From positions 1-64,000 of the forward strand of contig NZ_JROO01000033.1 in the NCBI RefSeq assembly GCF_000826685.1: a DNA stretch of 64,000 bases, in the 5' to 3' direction. Under the pieces are notes generated by a model. That model was not told where the DNA came from, searched no databases, and saw only the letters and a program-made list of their open reading frames with translations. The translations under genes and the position numbers were made by a program. The DNA comes from Streptomonospora alba (GTDB lineage Bacteria; Actinomycetota; Actinomycetes; Streptosporangiales; Streptosporangiaceae). Each line of letters begins with the position of its first letter. The first letter of the stretch is position 1. Positions 51,969-61,125 of the stretch are shown here, piece after piece.

Positions 51969-53425
51969 TGCGCCTCCTCCTCGTCTGCGGTCTCGGTGCG
52001 GCCTGCGGAGATCTCCCTGCTGACGGGCAGCTCCAGGCGGACCCGCCACCCGCCCGCCGAGGTCGGGCCGGCGTCCAGCTCGGCGCCGACGAGCTGGGCC
52101 CGCTCCCTCATACCGAGCAGGCCCAGCCCGCGCGGTGCGTCCGGCTTCGCGACCTCGGTCTCGCGGCCGCTCCCGTGAGCGTTCTCGACATCGAGGACGA
52201 CTCGCGTTTCGCGGTAGTGCAGCAGCAGGCGCACGGACGCGTCCGGCGCGTGCTCGCGAGCGTTGGACAGCGCCTCCTGCGCCACCCGGTAGACGGTGAC
52301 GTCGGCGACCGGCGGCAGGTCATAGGGGGCGCCCTCCCGCACCAGTTCGATCGAGCATCCCAGATCCCGCTCGGCCTGCACCAGGCGTTGGAGCGCGGCG
52401 GCCCGGGGTACGGGCGCCCCGCGCGCCCCCGGGTTCCCGGTGTGCGACAGCCCGTCCCCGGAGGAGGCGGGCTCCTCTCCGGGATCACGCAACGTCCCGA
52501 CGACCAGGCGCAGGCTGTCGAGCGTCTCCTTGCCCTGGGAACGCACCCAGGAGGTGGCTTCGCGAGCCGCCTGGTCGTCGTGGCCGATCAGCCGTTCGAC
52601 CGCCCCCGCCTGGACGACCATTCCGGAGAGGTGGTGGGCCGCGATGTCGTGCAGCTCGCGTGCCATGCGCGCCCGCTCGCCCATGATCGCGCCCTCGGTC
52701 CTCTCCCGCTGCCGCTGGACCACCTCGGCGGCGCGGATACGCGTCAGTTCGGCATAGCGCCGCCGGATCGCCATGAACGCTCCCACGAGCGCAGACCCTA
52801 CGTAGATGAGCAGTGCCGAGGTCAGCAGTCCGCCTCCCAGCCGCAGGTAGTCCTCCACACTCGCCGGAGGCAAGGGGCTGAAGGCATCCGGGGCCACGAC
52901 GAGGTCGGCCAACGTCCCCGTCACCAGTGTCCCGACGACCCCCTGAAGGACCAGGACGGCCGCAAGCGACCGCACCAGCCGGCGCGGCGGCAGCAGAGTG
53001 CCGCACGTGTAGGCGGCGATGAACGAGGCGAATCCTTGGGCCATCACGAACGGGGGCAGCAGGGCGGCGAGCCCCACTTGGGTGAGCGCCACCGCGAACA
53101 GGCACAGAGCCGGGTGTCTGCGCCGCACGCACAGAAGCAGGGACTGGGTGTACAGCAGGGCGGTGAGCGCGGCGACGGCGGTCGGGGAGAGCGTGAGACC
53201 GTCCTCCCTCGCCATGAAACCCACCAGGGACCAGGCCATGGCGGTGGAGAGGAGTACCACAGCCCCCGCCAGCAGGCAGTCGCGGGCGAAGGCGGAGCGC
53301 ATCCCCAGGCGGTTCAGCCCGTCGTCGAACCGCGTCTTCACGCGCAAGGCCGCGCTGTCCATCTCCGCCGGCCCCAGGGCGTCTCCGGCGTGCCCGCGGA
53401 GATCGTCGTCGGTCAAAGCGTCCAC
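51965..53425 (-). CDS. Sensor histidine kinase (HisKA_3/NarX-like)
   Basis: A 486-residue kinase with about six membrane helices (about 48-220) and no large external domain. The cytoplasmic part has phospho-acceptor His259 in ARELHDIAAHHLSGM, a HATPase domain with QEALSNAREHA, and RGLGLLGMRERAQLVGA near the end. GTG 53425 is preceded by GAGG. Such kinases without a large sensor domain often respond to membrane or cell-envelope stress. It lies 88 bp downstream of the serine hydrolase gene and overlaps the response regulator. Confidence 0.92.
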   Translation of the reverse strand: MDALTDDDLRGHAGDALGPAEMDSAALRVKTRFDDGLNRLGMRSAFARDCLLAGAVVLLSTAMAWSLVGFMAREDGLTLSPTAVAALTALLYTQSLLLCVRRRHPALCLFAVALTQVGLAALLPPFVMAQGFASFIAAYTCGTLLPPRRLVRSLAAVLVLQGVVGTLVTGTLADLVVAPDAFSPLPPASVEDYLRLGGGLLTSALLIYVGSALVGAFMAIRRRYAELTRIRAAEVVQRQRERTEGAIMGERARMARELHDIAAHHLSGMVVQAGAVERLIGHDDQAAREATSWVRSQGKETLDSLRLVVGTLRDPGEEPASSGDGLSHTGNPGARGAPVPRAAALQRLVQAERDLGCSIELVREGAPYDLPPVADVTVYRVAQEALSNAREHAPDASVRLLLHYRETRVVLDVENAHGSGRETEVAKPDAPRGLGLLGMRERAQLVGAELDAGPTSAGGWRVRLELPVSREISAGRTETADEEEAQ

Positions 53426-53513
53426 TGGTTCCTCGACTCGTTCCGGGGTGGGGCACGGGACCGCACCGAAGGCGAATCCTTCCGTGCGGCCCCGCTTCCG
53501 AACAACCGGGCGG

Positions 53514-55565
53514 TCAGTACGTCATGTCGAAGGAGAGCAGGCCGAAGGCCGCGGAGAAGGACGCCACCCCGATCAGCGCCAGCAGGACGAGCGTGCTGCC
53601 CAGGTACCGCTTCCATCCCGAGCTGCGCCGGATCTCGTCGATCACGACCACGGCCGCAGGCGCGATGGCCGCGACGCCGAGCCACTGCGCCGCCGCGGTC
53701 CCGTAGAGGACGTAGTCGGGCACCGGCACGAACTGCATGACCAGGAGGATGTTCACGGCCCAACTGCCGAGCGCGGCCAGCGCACCGCCCACACCCACCC
53801 GGGTCAGGGTCCGGGCCACACGCCCGGATCGTCCCCGCTTGGGCTGCGACGTGCGCCACCGGGCCACGGCGCCGACGGGCCAACTCACAACGGCGGCCAC
53901 CAGCAGGAACACGGAAGCGCCCAGCACCGGAAGGGCCACGGAGGCCTGGCGCGTGGGGTCGAGGCGCAGCTTGGTGAAAGCCACGCCGTAGCCGATCGCC
54001 TCCACCCGGCCTCCCTGCTCCCGCATCGTGAGGATCCGCTGTCCCCCGACCTCGCGCCACACCCAGGGCTCGATCTCCTCGTAGACCGTGGGCTCGAAGG
54101 TCGACGGACCCGGGGTGACCAGGATCGTGCCGTCTTCCTGCGCAGTGACCTCGGTCTGCGGGTTCATCAGGTTCGCGGCGTACAGGAAGGTGCTGTACAT
54201 CGACCGGGTGTCCTCGTAGGTGCCCTCGGCCATCGCGGCGTGTTCGGCGGCCGTCGGCTCCACCGAGGAGTCGGCCTCCTGCTCATCCGAGGCGGGGAAG
54301 TAGCGATCCGCGAAGCCCGAGGTGAGCTGCTCGCGCAGGTTGAGGCTGTCGACCGCCTCCTGCCCGCCGCCGTTGACACTCACGAAGATGCCGGTGTCCT
54401 CGTCGGGGTAGATCTGCATGTGGGAGTGGAAGTACGTGGTGTCTCCCCCATGGCCGACGATCCGGTGGCCGTTGCGGTCCTCTCGGAAGAAGCCCAGCGC
54501 CATGCGCGGTCCGGCGGCCAGATTCCCCAGAGACTCCTCGCCCAGGGCGGGTTCGTGCATGCGTTCGAGCGTCTCGGGGTCGAGGAGCGCGGACGGGCCG
54601 GTTCCGGCGTCGTTCAGGTGCGCGAGCATGAACTGCGCCATGTCGGTCGCCGGCGCGGTCAGCGCGCCGGCGGGTACGTCCGAGACGACCTCGAAGGGCC
54701 CGGCCGGCGCGGTGCCGTCGGCGGCGTAGCCGCCGGCCAACCGTCCTTCCAGGCTGTCGGGAAGGGGCTGGGCGAAGGTGGAAGAGTCCATTCCCGCCGG
54801 TTCCAGCACGTTCTGCTGAAGGTACTTCTCGAAGGGGACGCCGCTGACGCGCTCGACGATGTATCCGGCGAGCGCGTTGCCGTAGTTGGAGTAGGCGGGG
54901 ACCGTGCCCGGCTCGAACACCTGCTCAGGGGGATCGGTGGCCAAGCGCTTGCGCAGGTCGGTTTCGGTGCCCTGGGGCAGGATCATGCCTGAGACGCGTT
55001 CCTCGAAGCCCGGGGTGTGGCTCAGCAGGTGGCGCATGGTTACGGGTTCGTCGAAGGAGGTGGGGATCGTGAAGTCGATGTACTCGTGTACGTCGGTGTC
55101 CAGGTCCACCTCTCCTTCCTCCACGAGCTGCATCACCGCCGTGGCGGTGAAGAGCTTGGAGACCGAGCCCGTCCGGAAGAGCGTCCGCTCGGGGTCGACC
55201 GGTACCGGCTCGTCCCCGCCCGCACCGGTGTCGGCGTAGCCGTAGCCCCGGGCGCTGAGCAGTTCGCCGTCGTGGACGACGGCGACCGCGGCCCCCGGGA
55301 TGCCGGTCTCCTCCAGGGCTGTCGGCATACGGCCGTCCAGCCAGGCGTCGAGGTCCTGCTTGGTCAGTCCGGCGGTACCGGGCGATGAGGGTGCGGAAGA
55401 GCGAGAGGGCACCTGATCCGTCTCGGACGCGGCCCCGGCACAACCGCCGGCCAGCACGGCGACGGCCGTGGCGGCCACCACCGCCGCCAAGGGTGCACGG
55501 GATCCGCGCCGCGGCCGCGAGGGGCCGACCGGGGGAATGGCGGAGGTTGCTTCGGGGGGCTTCAC
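53514..55565 (-). CDS. Membrane-bound serine hydrolase (beta-lactamase/PBP4* family)
   Basis: A 683-residue class C beta-lactamase-like hydrolase. The N terminus has a signal ending in LAGGC (C42), possibly a lipobox. The catalytic SxxK is S134-V-S-K137, YSN lies in YSNYGN and the KTG-equivalent is HGGDT. A linker and beta-rich region (about 440-540) follow, and the C-terminal 150 residues contain about four membrane helices. Family members include D-amino-acid peptidases and esterases rather than true beta-lactamases. GTG 55565 with CAGGAG upstream is chosen; the open frame continues 101 codons further as non-family sequence. It is followed by the kinase and regulator genes, which suggests a cell-envelope function. 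Confidence 0.87.
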   Translation of the reverse strand: MKPPEATSAIPPVGPSRPRRGSRAPLAAVVAATAVAVLAGGCAGAASETDQVPSRSSAPSSPGTAGLTKQDLDAWLDGRMPTALEETGIPGAAVAVVHDGELLSARGYGYADTGAGGDEPVPVDPERTLFRTGSVSKLFTATAVMQLVEEGEVDLDTDVHEYIDFTIPTSFDEPVTMRHLLSHTPGFEERVSGMILPQGTETDLRKRLATDPPEQVFEPGTVPAYSNYGNALAGYIVERVSGVPFEKYLQQNVLEPAGMDSSTFAQPLPDSLEGRLAGGYAADGTAPAGPFEVVSDVPAGALTAPATDMAQFMLAHLNDAGTGPSALLDPETLERMHEPALGEESLGNLAAGPRMALGFFREDRNGHRIVGHGGDTTYFHSHMQIYPDEDTGIFVSVNGGGQEAVDSLNLREQLTSGFADRYFPASDEQEADSSVEPTAAEHAAMAEGTYEDTRSMYSTFLYAANLMNPQTEVTAQEDGTILVTPGPSTFEPTVYEEIEPWVWREVGGQRILTMREQGGRVEAIGYGVAFTKLRLDPTRQASVALPVLGASVFLLVAAVVSWPVGAVARWRTSQPKRGRSGRVARTLTRVGVGGALAALGSWAVNILLVMQFVPVPDYVLYGTAAAQWLGVAAIAPAAVVVIDEIRRSSGWKRYLGSTLVLLALIGVASFSAAFGLLSFDMTY

Positions 55566-55800
55566 GGGCTCACTCCTGCTGTGTGGATGACTCGGACAGC
55601 CGGGCGGCCCCGTACATGTACGTGCCTCGCCCCGGCTGCTGATCTCCAGCGTGCTGGCACAGCCCCCTTCGCCACAGCCCGCGCAGGTCCCCATCGCATT
55701 TGCGACTTTCGGTGGAGGCCGCTTCCGCCTCGGGCACAGGCACGCGGGTGCGACCACGGTGTTTCGCGGTTTCGGCGGTCCGACGGCGCCCCGACCGGAC

Positions 55801-56928
55801 TCAGCGGCGGCCGTCGGGCCCGCCGTCGTGCGGGACCAGAGTGAACTCGGCCCTGCCCGAGCGGACACCGTTGATCTGCAGTTCGAGGGCGTGGCGACCC
55901 GGGTGGTAGCGGCGGGTGGTGATCACGCGGAACGAGTGCTCCTTGGCGAGGTCGAGGGTCTCGCCAGCACCGAGGGTGCGCGTCGTGAGCTTGAACGTCT
56001 TGCCGGTCAGACTGCCGTTCGCCTTGCGGTGGTGGACGACGTAGTCGATCGCCAGCTGCGCCGGGCGCGTTTCGAGGTTGCGTACCGCCGCCGTGAAAGC
56101 CAGCGCATCTCCGATGGCGACCGTGTCCGAGGCGAGTACCGGACCCGTTACGTCGAGCCGTGCCGGGGTGAAGCCGAGCAGTTCCAGCGCTCCCGGGTGC
56201 CCCTGCTTGACCAGTGTGCGCAGGCCGTGCCGTACGACGCGCCGGGTGTCCTCGCCGGGGTCGGCCAGCCACGCCGCCGCGGTCTGCACGACCAGCTCGG
56301 GTTCCCGCCGGCTCAGGTCGTTGAGGTGGTTGGCGACCGAGCGCCGCACGTACTCGCTCTCGTCGCGGTACAGGGCGTCGAGGATCGGCAGCGTCGAACG
56401 GGGCGCGGCGAGGATCCCCGGAACCCGCACCGCCCACGGCAGGAAGGGCCGGGTCCCCTCGGACGCCAGCCGGCGGACGGCCGCACTCTCCGATCCGGTC
56501 CAGTCGCCGATCGCGGCCACGGCACGATCCAGATCGCGGTTCAGGAGCACCCGCAGCGCGAACTCCGAGGACAGCAGGGGCGTCAGGTCGGCAAGCAGAG
56601 CGAGGGCGTCGTCGAACGCCTCGTCCGAGCCGTCCTCGACGGCCTTGGCCGCGACCGCACTCGTGACAGGCCAGATCAGCCAGCCCGTGAACGACGGCGC
56701 GCGGTCGAGCGCGGCCCGCACCGTCGCCGCGAACGACGCGTAGTCACCGGGCAGGTCGGCCATCAGGGCGTCGCGCAGCAGGTCGCTGCGCTCCCGCACC
56801 GACAGCGGGGCGAGTCCGGCCTCGGCGGCCTCCAACGCCGCCGGGCGCGCCCCGGGCACAACCGTTCGCACGGCCGTGGCCAGGGAACGCGCCGTGGAGG
56901 CACTGATCATTTCCTCAGCGGAAGGCAT
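55801..56928 (-). CDS. DNA alkylation repair protein, AlkC/AlkD-like HEAT-repeat family
   Basis: A 375-residue all-helical protein whose repeats (for example SEYVRRSVANHLNDLSRREPELV and TRRVVRHGLRTLVKQGHPGAL) match the AlkC/AlkD DNA glycosylase superfamily, which releases N3- and N7-alkylated purines. The last 100 residues are beta-rich and include FTAAVRNLETRPAQL, a C-terminal extension seen in AlkC2-like proteins. Start ATG 56928 has GGAG upstream; the open frame extends further up without support. No other repair gene is adjacent. AlkC-like is more probable than AlkD because of length. Confidence 0.78.
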   Translation of the reverse strand: MPSAEEMISASTARSLATAVRTVVPGARPAALEAAEAGLAPLSVRERSDLLRDALMADLPGDYASFAATVRAALDRAPSFTGWLIWPVTSAVAAKAVEDGSDEAFDDALALLADLTPLLSSEFALRVLLNRDLDRAVAAIGDWTGSESAAVRRLASEGTRPFLPWAVRVPGILAAPRSTLPILDALYRDESEYVRRSVANHLNDLSRREPELVVQTAAAWLADPGEDTRRVVRHGLRTLVKQGHPGALELLGFTPARLDVTGPVLASDTVAIGDALAFTAAVRNLETRPAQLAIDYVVHHRKANGSLTGKTFKLTTRTLGAGETLDLAKEHSFRVITTRRYHPGRHALELQINGVRSGRAEFTLVPHDGGPDGRR

Positions 56929-57255
56929 GGCATCTCCGTCGCGGATCGGCCCGGCGTGTGGGGTCATCGGGGTCATCGGGCGCAGGGGGCAGGTGGGCGA
57001 GCGCCTCGGTGCTGCCGCTGCCGGACTCGGCGCACCGCGCCCCTGGGAAAGGCTCAGCCTGGCGGCGCAGAGCCAAGGTACCGAGCCGGTACGACAAGCG
57101 CGGCCGCGGCGCTGCTCACTCGGGTCGCCGACGCCCCTACCCCGCAGCACCGGAAGGACCCGCACCCGTGCCGCGCCGACGCCCCGGGGCCGGTTGCCGG
57201 GAGGCCGATCACCGCGCCCGTCGGCGCCCGTCGGACGGCCGGCCTCGCGCTCCCC

Positions 57256-58137
57256 TCACCCGTGTTCCGCCCGCACGCGCCCCCGCCTGCGCACCGCCCC
57301 GGCGGCGACGGCGGCTGCGCAGAGCAGCCCGAGCGCGGCCAGCAGCGTTCCCGGACCGGCCTGCTCCACCGCCCGGACCAGCGCCGACTGCACGGACGTG
57401 GCCGCTCCCACCACGGGATCGGAGGCCGCCTGCCCGGACAGCACCTGCAGTTCGAACCAGCCGTAGTAGGCCACATAGGCCCCTGCCGGAAGGAGCAGTG
57501 CACCTCCGGCCCGGGTCACATACGGCAGGGCGCGGCGCATGCGTGCCGCCACCCCCTCATGGGCCAGGGCGGTCGCCACCGTCAGCACCCCCACGACCAG
57601 GGCCATGCCTGCGGTATAGGCGAGGAACACCCCCACGGCCCCGGCCACGCCTCCTGTGGCGGCCGCGCTTGTGGTCACCGCCAGGAACGGGGCGACGGTG
57701 CACGACAGCGAGGCGGTGGCGTAGGCGGTGCCGTAGGCCGCGGCCCAGCGCAGGGAGCGGGTCGCCCGCCCCGGTGAAGGGGCGCGGACCCCGGGGAGCG
57801 CGAGCGACCTGCCGCTGAGCAGCCAGAAGCCCAGGGCGACCAGAACCACGCCGATGGCGACGGTCGTCCAGGGCAGATAGCGCTCCAGGGACAGCGCAAG
57901 CGGCGTGGCGACCAGCGCGAACAGGCCGAATACCACTACGAAGCCGCCGGTCATGGCGGCGGTCGTGGCAAGGGCGCGCCCGAGCGCGGGAAGCCGCCGC
58001 GCCCGCGCATCGGGGGAGTCGGGGGCGTCGGAGACCAGCAGCGCGAGGTAGCCGGGCAGCAGCGCGAAGCCGCAGGGGTTGAGTACCGCGAGAGTCCCGG
58101 CGGCCAGAGCGATCGCGAAGGGAAGCTGCTCCATCAC
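57256..58137 (-). CDS. ccdA: Cytochrome c biogenesis protein, CcdA/DsbD-core family
   Basis: A 293-residue membrane protein with about seven to eight helices that moves reducing equivalents across the membrane. The two conserved cysteines lie in LNPCGFALLPGYLALL and SLSCTVAPFLAV. GTG 58137 overlaps the thioredoxin stop (GTGA) and ATG 58134 overlaps it by one base; either could be the start. The length is slightly above the classical CcdA because of a longer C-terminal segment. With the adjacent thioredoxin lipoprotein it should reduce disulfides outside the membrane. Confidence 0.9.
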   Translation of the reverse strand: MMEQLPFAIALAAGTLAVLNPCGFALLPGYLALLVSDAPDSPDARARRLPALGRALATTAAMTGGFVVVFGLFALVATPLALSLERYLPWTTVAIGVVLVALGFWLLSGRSLALPGVRAPSPGRATRSLRWAAAYGTAYATASLSCTVAPFLAVTTSAAATGGVAGAVGVFLAYTAGMALVVGVLTVATALAHEGVAARMRRALPYVTRAGGALLLPAGAYVAYYGWFELQVLSGQAASDPVVGAATSVQSALVRAVEQAGPGTLLAALGLLCAAAVAAGAVRRRGRVRAEHG

Positions 58138-58733
58138 TCAGCCAGCACCTCGGAAGCGACGCGGTCGTCGATCTCCTTGTCGCTCATCTTGCCCGTGTAG
58201 GTCAGGAACGTCCCCGAGGTCCGCAGGAAGGAGAAGGAGGGCTGGGTGGTCACATCGAACCCGGACCAGATGGAGCCGTCCTCGTCGATGATGTGCCGCA
58301 TGCCGTCGGTGCCGGTGGAGGCGACGAACTCCTCCATGGCGGCGGCCTCGCCCTGGCCCGCGACGCCGATGAACTCGACCTCGCCCTCGTAGCGCTCGGC
58401 GGTGTCGGCGACCCCGGGCGCCTCGCCGCGGCAGATCGTGCACCAGGGCGCCCAGAACCACAGCACCACCGGTTCGCCCTGGAGTTCGGCGCCGTCGATC
58501 TCGCCCCCGCCGACCGTGGGTGCGGTGAAGTCCAGCGCCTCCGCGGGGCTCCGGCCGCCGCCCTCGCCCTGCTCTCCGCCGTCCCCGCCCTGCGCGGCGT
58601 CCACGCCCGAGGAGGACGCCTCGGCACCGTCCTGCGGTGCTGCCTCGCCTTCTCCGCCCAGGGCTCCGCAGCCGGCCACCAGCAGGGCCGTCGCCGCGGC
58701 CGCCGCCACGATGCTGAGGGAAGTGCGTTCCAT
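58134..58733 (-). CDS. Thioredoxin-fold lipoprotein (TlpA/ResA-like)
   Basis: A 199-residue extracytoplasmic thioredoxin. The lipobox LLVAGC (C22) is followed by a low-complexity Gly/Glu/Ser linker to about 62. The catalytic WCTIC (C98, C101) is in WFWAPWCTICRGE and the cis-proline follows in TTQPSFSF. ATG 58733 has AGAGG upstream. It precedes and overlaps the ccdA gene, so CcdA probably keeps this protein reduced or uses it for cytochrome c or secreted-protein thiols. No cytochrome synthesis gene is next to it in the window. Confidence 0.9.
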   Translation of the reverse strand: MERTSLSIVAAAAATALLVAGCGALGGEGEAAPQDGAEASSSGVDAAQGGDGGEQGEGGGRSPAEALDFTAPTVGGGEIDGAELQGEPVVLWFWAPWCTICRGEAPGVADTAERYEGEVEFIGVAGQGEAAAMEEFVASTGTDGMRHIIDEDGSIWSGFDVTTQPSFSFLRTSGTFLTYTGKMSDKEIDDRVASEVLAE

Positions 58734-59002
58734 GGTCACCTCTTCTACTCGCCGCCGCGCTCCGACGGGTTCCTGAGTCCGGTCGCCGTCCGCCGGACTC
58801 TCCAGTCTGCTATTCGGAGCCGCCGACCCCGAGGCGACGTCTCAGCGACCGAAGACCGCGACGCACCTGGGTTCGACGGAGGCGGACGGAGGAGGGGGCG
58901 AGGGGACGGCGGATCCGTCCGGGAACCGCCGGGTGACCCGGCCCGGGCACCTGCCGCCACGCCGAGCTGGAATAGCAGCCTGTCCGCGGTGTTGACCAAG
59001 CT

Positions 59003-60022
59003 GTGAAGAACATCGGATTCCTTTCTTTCGGCCACTGGACGCCGTCGCCGCGCTCCCAGGTGCGGTCGGCCTCCGACGCCCTGCTGCAGTCGATCGAGCT
59101 GGCCGTCGCCGCCGAGGAGGTCGGCGCGGACGGCGCCTACTTCCGCGTGCACCACTTCGCCCGGCAGCTGGCATCGCCCTTTCCGCTGCTGGCGGCGATC
59201 GGGGCGCGGACCAGCCGGATCGAGATCGGCACGGGCGTCATCGACATGCGCTACGAGAACCCGCTCTACATGGCCGAGGACGCCGGATCGGCGGACCTGA
59301 TCGCCGGCGGGCGCCTCCAGCTCGGGATCAGCCGCGGCTCGCCGGAGCAGGTCGTCAAGGGCTACGAGTACTTCAGGCACCACCCGGCGGAGGGCACCAC
59401 GGACGCCGAGATGGCCCGGGAGCACACGGCGGCGCTGCTCGACGTCCTCAAGGGCGAAGGGTTCGCCGAGCCGAACCCGCGGCCGATGTTTCCCAACCCG
59501 CCCGGGCTTCTGCGGATCGAGCCCCATTCCCCGGGGCTGCGCGAGCGGATCTGGTGGGGCGCCGGAAGTCGGGCCACCGCTCGATGGGCCGGCGAGCAGG
59601 GGATGAACCTCATGAGTTCGACTCTGCTCACCGAGGAGACCGGTGTGCCCTTCCACCAGCTGCAGGCCGAGCAGATCCACCTCTTCCGAGAGGCGTGGAA
59701 GGCCGCCGGCCACGAGAACGAGCCCCGTGTCTCGGTGAGCCGCAGCGTCTTCCCGCTCGTCAGCAAGCTCGATCACCAGCTCTTCGGCCGCGAAACGGGC
59801 AGTACCGACCAGGTCGGCCACCTGGAGGACGGCCTTGCCCGGTTCGGCAAGACCTACGCCGGTGAACCGGACCGGCTGGTGCGGGACCTGGCGCAGGACG
59901 AGGCCGTCGCCGCGGCGGACACGCTTCTGCTCACCGTGCCCAACCAACTGGGCGTGGACTACAACGCCCACGTACTCGACAGCCTGCTGCGCTACGTCGC
60001 GCCGGAGCTCGGCTGGCGCTGA
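59003..60022 (+). CDS. LLM-class flavin-dependent oxidoreductase
   Basis: A 339-residue bacterial-luciferase-like monooxygenase, an FMN-dependent TIM-barrel enzyme. Family segments include GADGAYFRVHHFARQLASPFPLLAAIGARTSRIEIGTGVI and NPLYMAEDAG, with RLQLGISRGS and AGEPDRLV later. Start is GTG 59003 without a clear ribosome binding site, consistent with a leaderless or weakly translated message. It is divergent from the thioredoxin gene. The substrate is unknown. Confidence 0.88.
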   Translation: MKNIGFLSFGHWTPSPRSQVRSASDALLQSIELAVAAEEVGADGAYFRVHHFARQLASPFPLLAAIGARTSRIEIGTGVIDMRYENPLYMAEDAGSADLIAGGRLQLGISRGSPEQVVKGYEYFRHHPAEGTTDAEMAREHTAALLDVLKGEGFAEPNPRPMFPNPPGLLRIEPHSPGLRERIWWGAGSRATARWAGEQGMNLMSSTLLTEETGVPFHQLQAEQIHLFREAWKAAGHENEPRVSVSRSVFPLVSKLDHQLFGRETGSTDQVGHLEDGLARFGKTYAGEPDRLVRDLAQDEAVAAADTLLLTVPNQLGVDYNAHVLDSLLRYVAPELGWR

Positions 60023-60111
60023 GCGGAGACGGACGGGAATCCGTCCCGCCTCACCGCCCCGGTCGGGTCGCCACCGTCCTCGCGGACTCTCGGGTCGGCC
60101 CGGCACAACGA

Positions 60112-60145
60112 CGACTGCCCCCGCCGTGACCGGCGGGGGCAGTCG
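60112..60145. terminator. Bidirectional terminator, 15-bp perfect stem
   Basis: A 15-bp perfect inverted repeat (60112-60126 and 60131-60145) with a 4-nt loop lies between the LLM gene (stop 60022) and the convergent cold-shock gene (stop 60194). Confidence 0.75.
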
Positions 60146-60193
60146 CAATGCCGAGAGACGCGGAACACCCGGGAGACCGGGGCCGCGCCGCCG

Positions 60194-60397
60194 CTACACG
60201 CCGCGGACGCGCTCGGCCTGCGGGCCCTTCGGGCCCTGCGTGACGTCGAACTCGACGCGCTGGTTCTCATCGAGGTTGCGGAAGCCGCTGCCGTCGATGT
60301 TGCTGTAGTGCACGAAGACGTCCGGGCCGCCCTCGTCCTGGCTGATGAAGCCGAAGCCCTTTTCGCCGTTGAACCACTTGACTGTTCCCTGAGCCAT
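60194..60397 (-). CDS. Cold-shock protein, CspA family
   Basis: A 67-residue single cold-shock domain protein, an RNA chaperone. RNP1 is KGFGFI in [17 protein letters not shown] and RNP2 is DVFVHYS. ATG 60397 has GGAGG close upstream; the open frame continues upstream only as non-family sequence. It has its own long upstream region, as csp genes often have a structured 5' leader. Cytoplasmic. Confidence 0.95.
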   Translation of the reverse strand: MAQGTVKWFNGEKGFGFISQDEGGPDVFVHYSNIDGSGFRNLDENQRVEFDVTQGPKGPQAERVRGV

Positions 60398-61086
60398 GAC
60401 TGCCTCCTGGCAGGTAGACGGGTTCGGATCCGTGTTATTCCGGATCCGCGATCGCAATCCGAGCGCCCACCCACCATCCCTGGCTGCAGGATCACTCGCG
60501 TTAATAACTGCGAGTGCCAAACACGAAGTCAAACACGTACGAAGAAAATTCGCGATCGCCTAGTAGAACAACCTACAGCATCAAGTATTCCCTCCGCTCG
60601 GATTCCGCCCTCGGATTCCGCGGACCGGGCCGGGACGGCAGGGTGCGGCGAGTGCGCCCCCCGGCGCCGACGGCGCCGCCACGGGACCGCTCATACGGCT
60701 GTGTCCAGGGGCTATACCGAGCACCGGACGCTCCCGCACCCCCGCACGCGCAGCGCGACGTGGTCGGCGCGGGACACGGCGCAGGCGCCGCCCGCGGAGG
60801 AGAAAACGCGGCACGAGGGACTCGCCACATTCTCTACCCGGAGGCCCCAGACGAACGCTGACCTGCGGCTAAACAGCGGACCGCAGATTTTCCCGGAAAT
60901 CTCCGCGTTCGTTCCCGGAGCCGTCGGTTTCCATCCGGACCGCGGCGAGCGACGACCGAAGCGGCCCGAGCCCCCGGGGCTACCGGTCGCGGAAGGACGG
61001 CTCCGCTGCTAGCTTGACGCCCAGCGTCGCGTGTCGGTGGCAGGTCGTGTCAGGCATGGAGGCGCCGGATCCGAAGGAGTGCGACG
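60398..61086. other. 689-bp region without a supported gene, cold-shock leader and promoters
   Basis: The left end (60398-60600) is AT-rich and should contain the cold-shock gene promoter and leader. From about 60610 the sequence is very GC-rich; the open frames there are Arg/Pro-rich and lack ribosome binding sites. The end must carry the promoter for the hemerythrin gene. No tRNA, repeat or RNA gene was recognised. Confidence 0.5.
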
Positions 61087-61125
61087 ATGCTCGTGTCGCC
61101 CCCTTCGCCCTCCTTCTATGAGTGA
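61087..61125 (+). CDS. 12-codon leader ORF overlapping the hemerythrin start
   Basis: ATG 61087 has a textbook AAGGAG (61074-61079) 7 nt upstream and opens a 12-residue frame (MLVSPPSPSFYE) that stops at TGA 61123-61125. The next gene starts at 61118 in a different frame, inside the last codons of this ORF, and has no ribosome binding site of its own. This arrangement fits a leader peptide or a coupling ORF; whether it is translated is not known. Confidence 0.45.
   Translation: MLVSPPSPSFYE

Noticed and set aside
55566-55868. Extension of the serine hydrolase by 101 codons
   Set aside because: The extension is low-complexity with many Cys and Arg and lacks a ribosome binding site. GTG 55565 has CAGGAG at good spacing.
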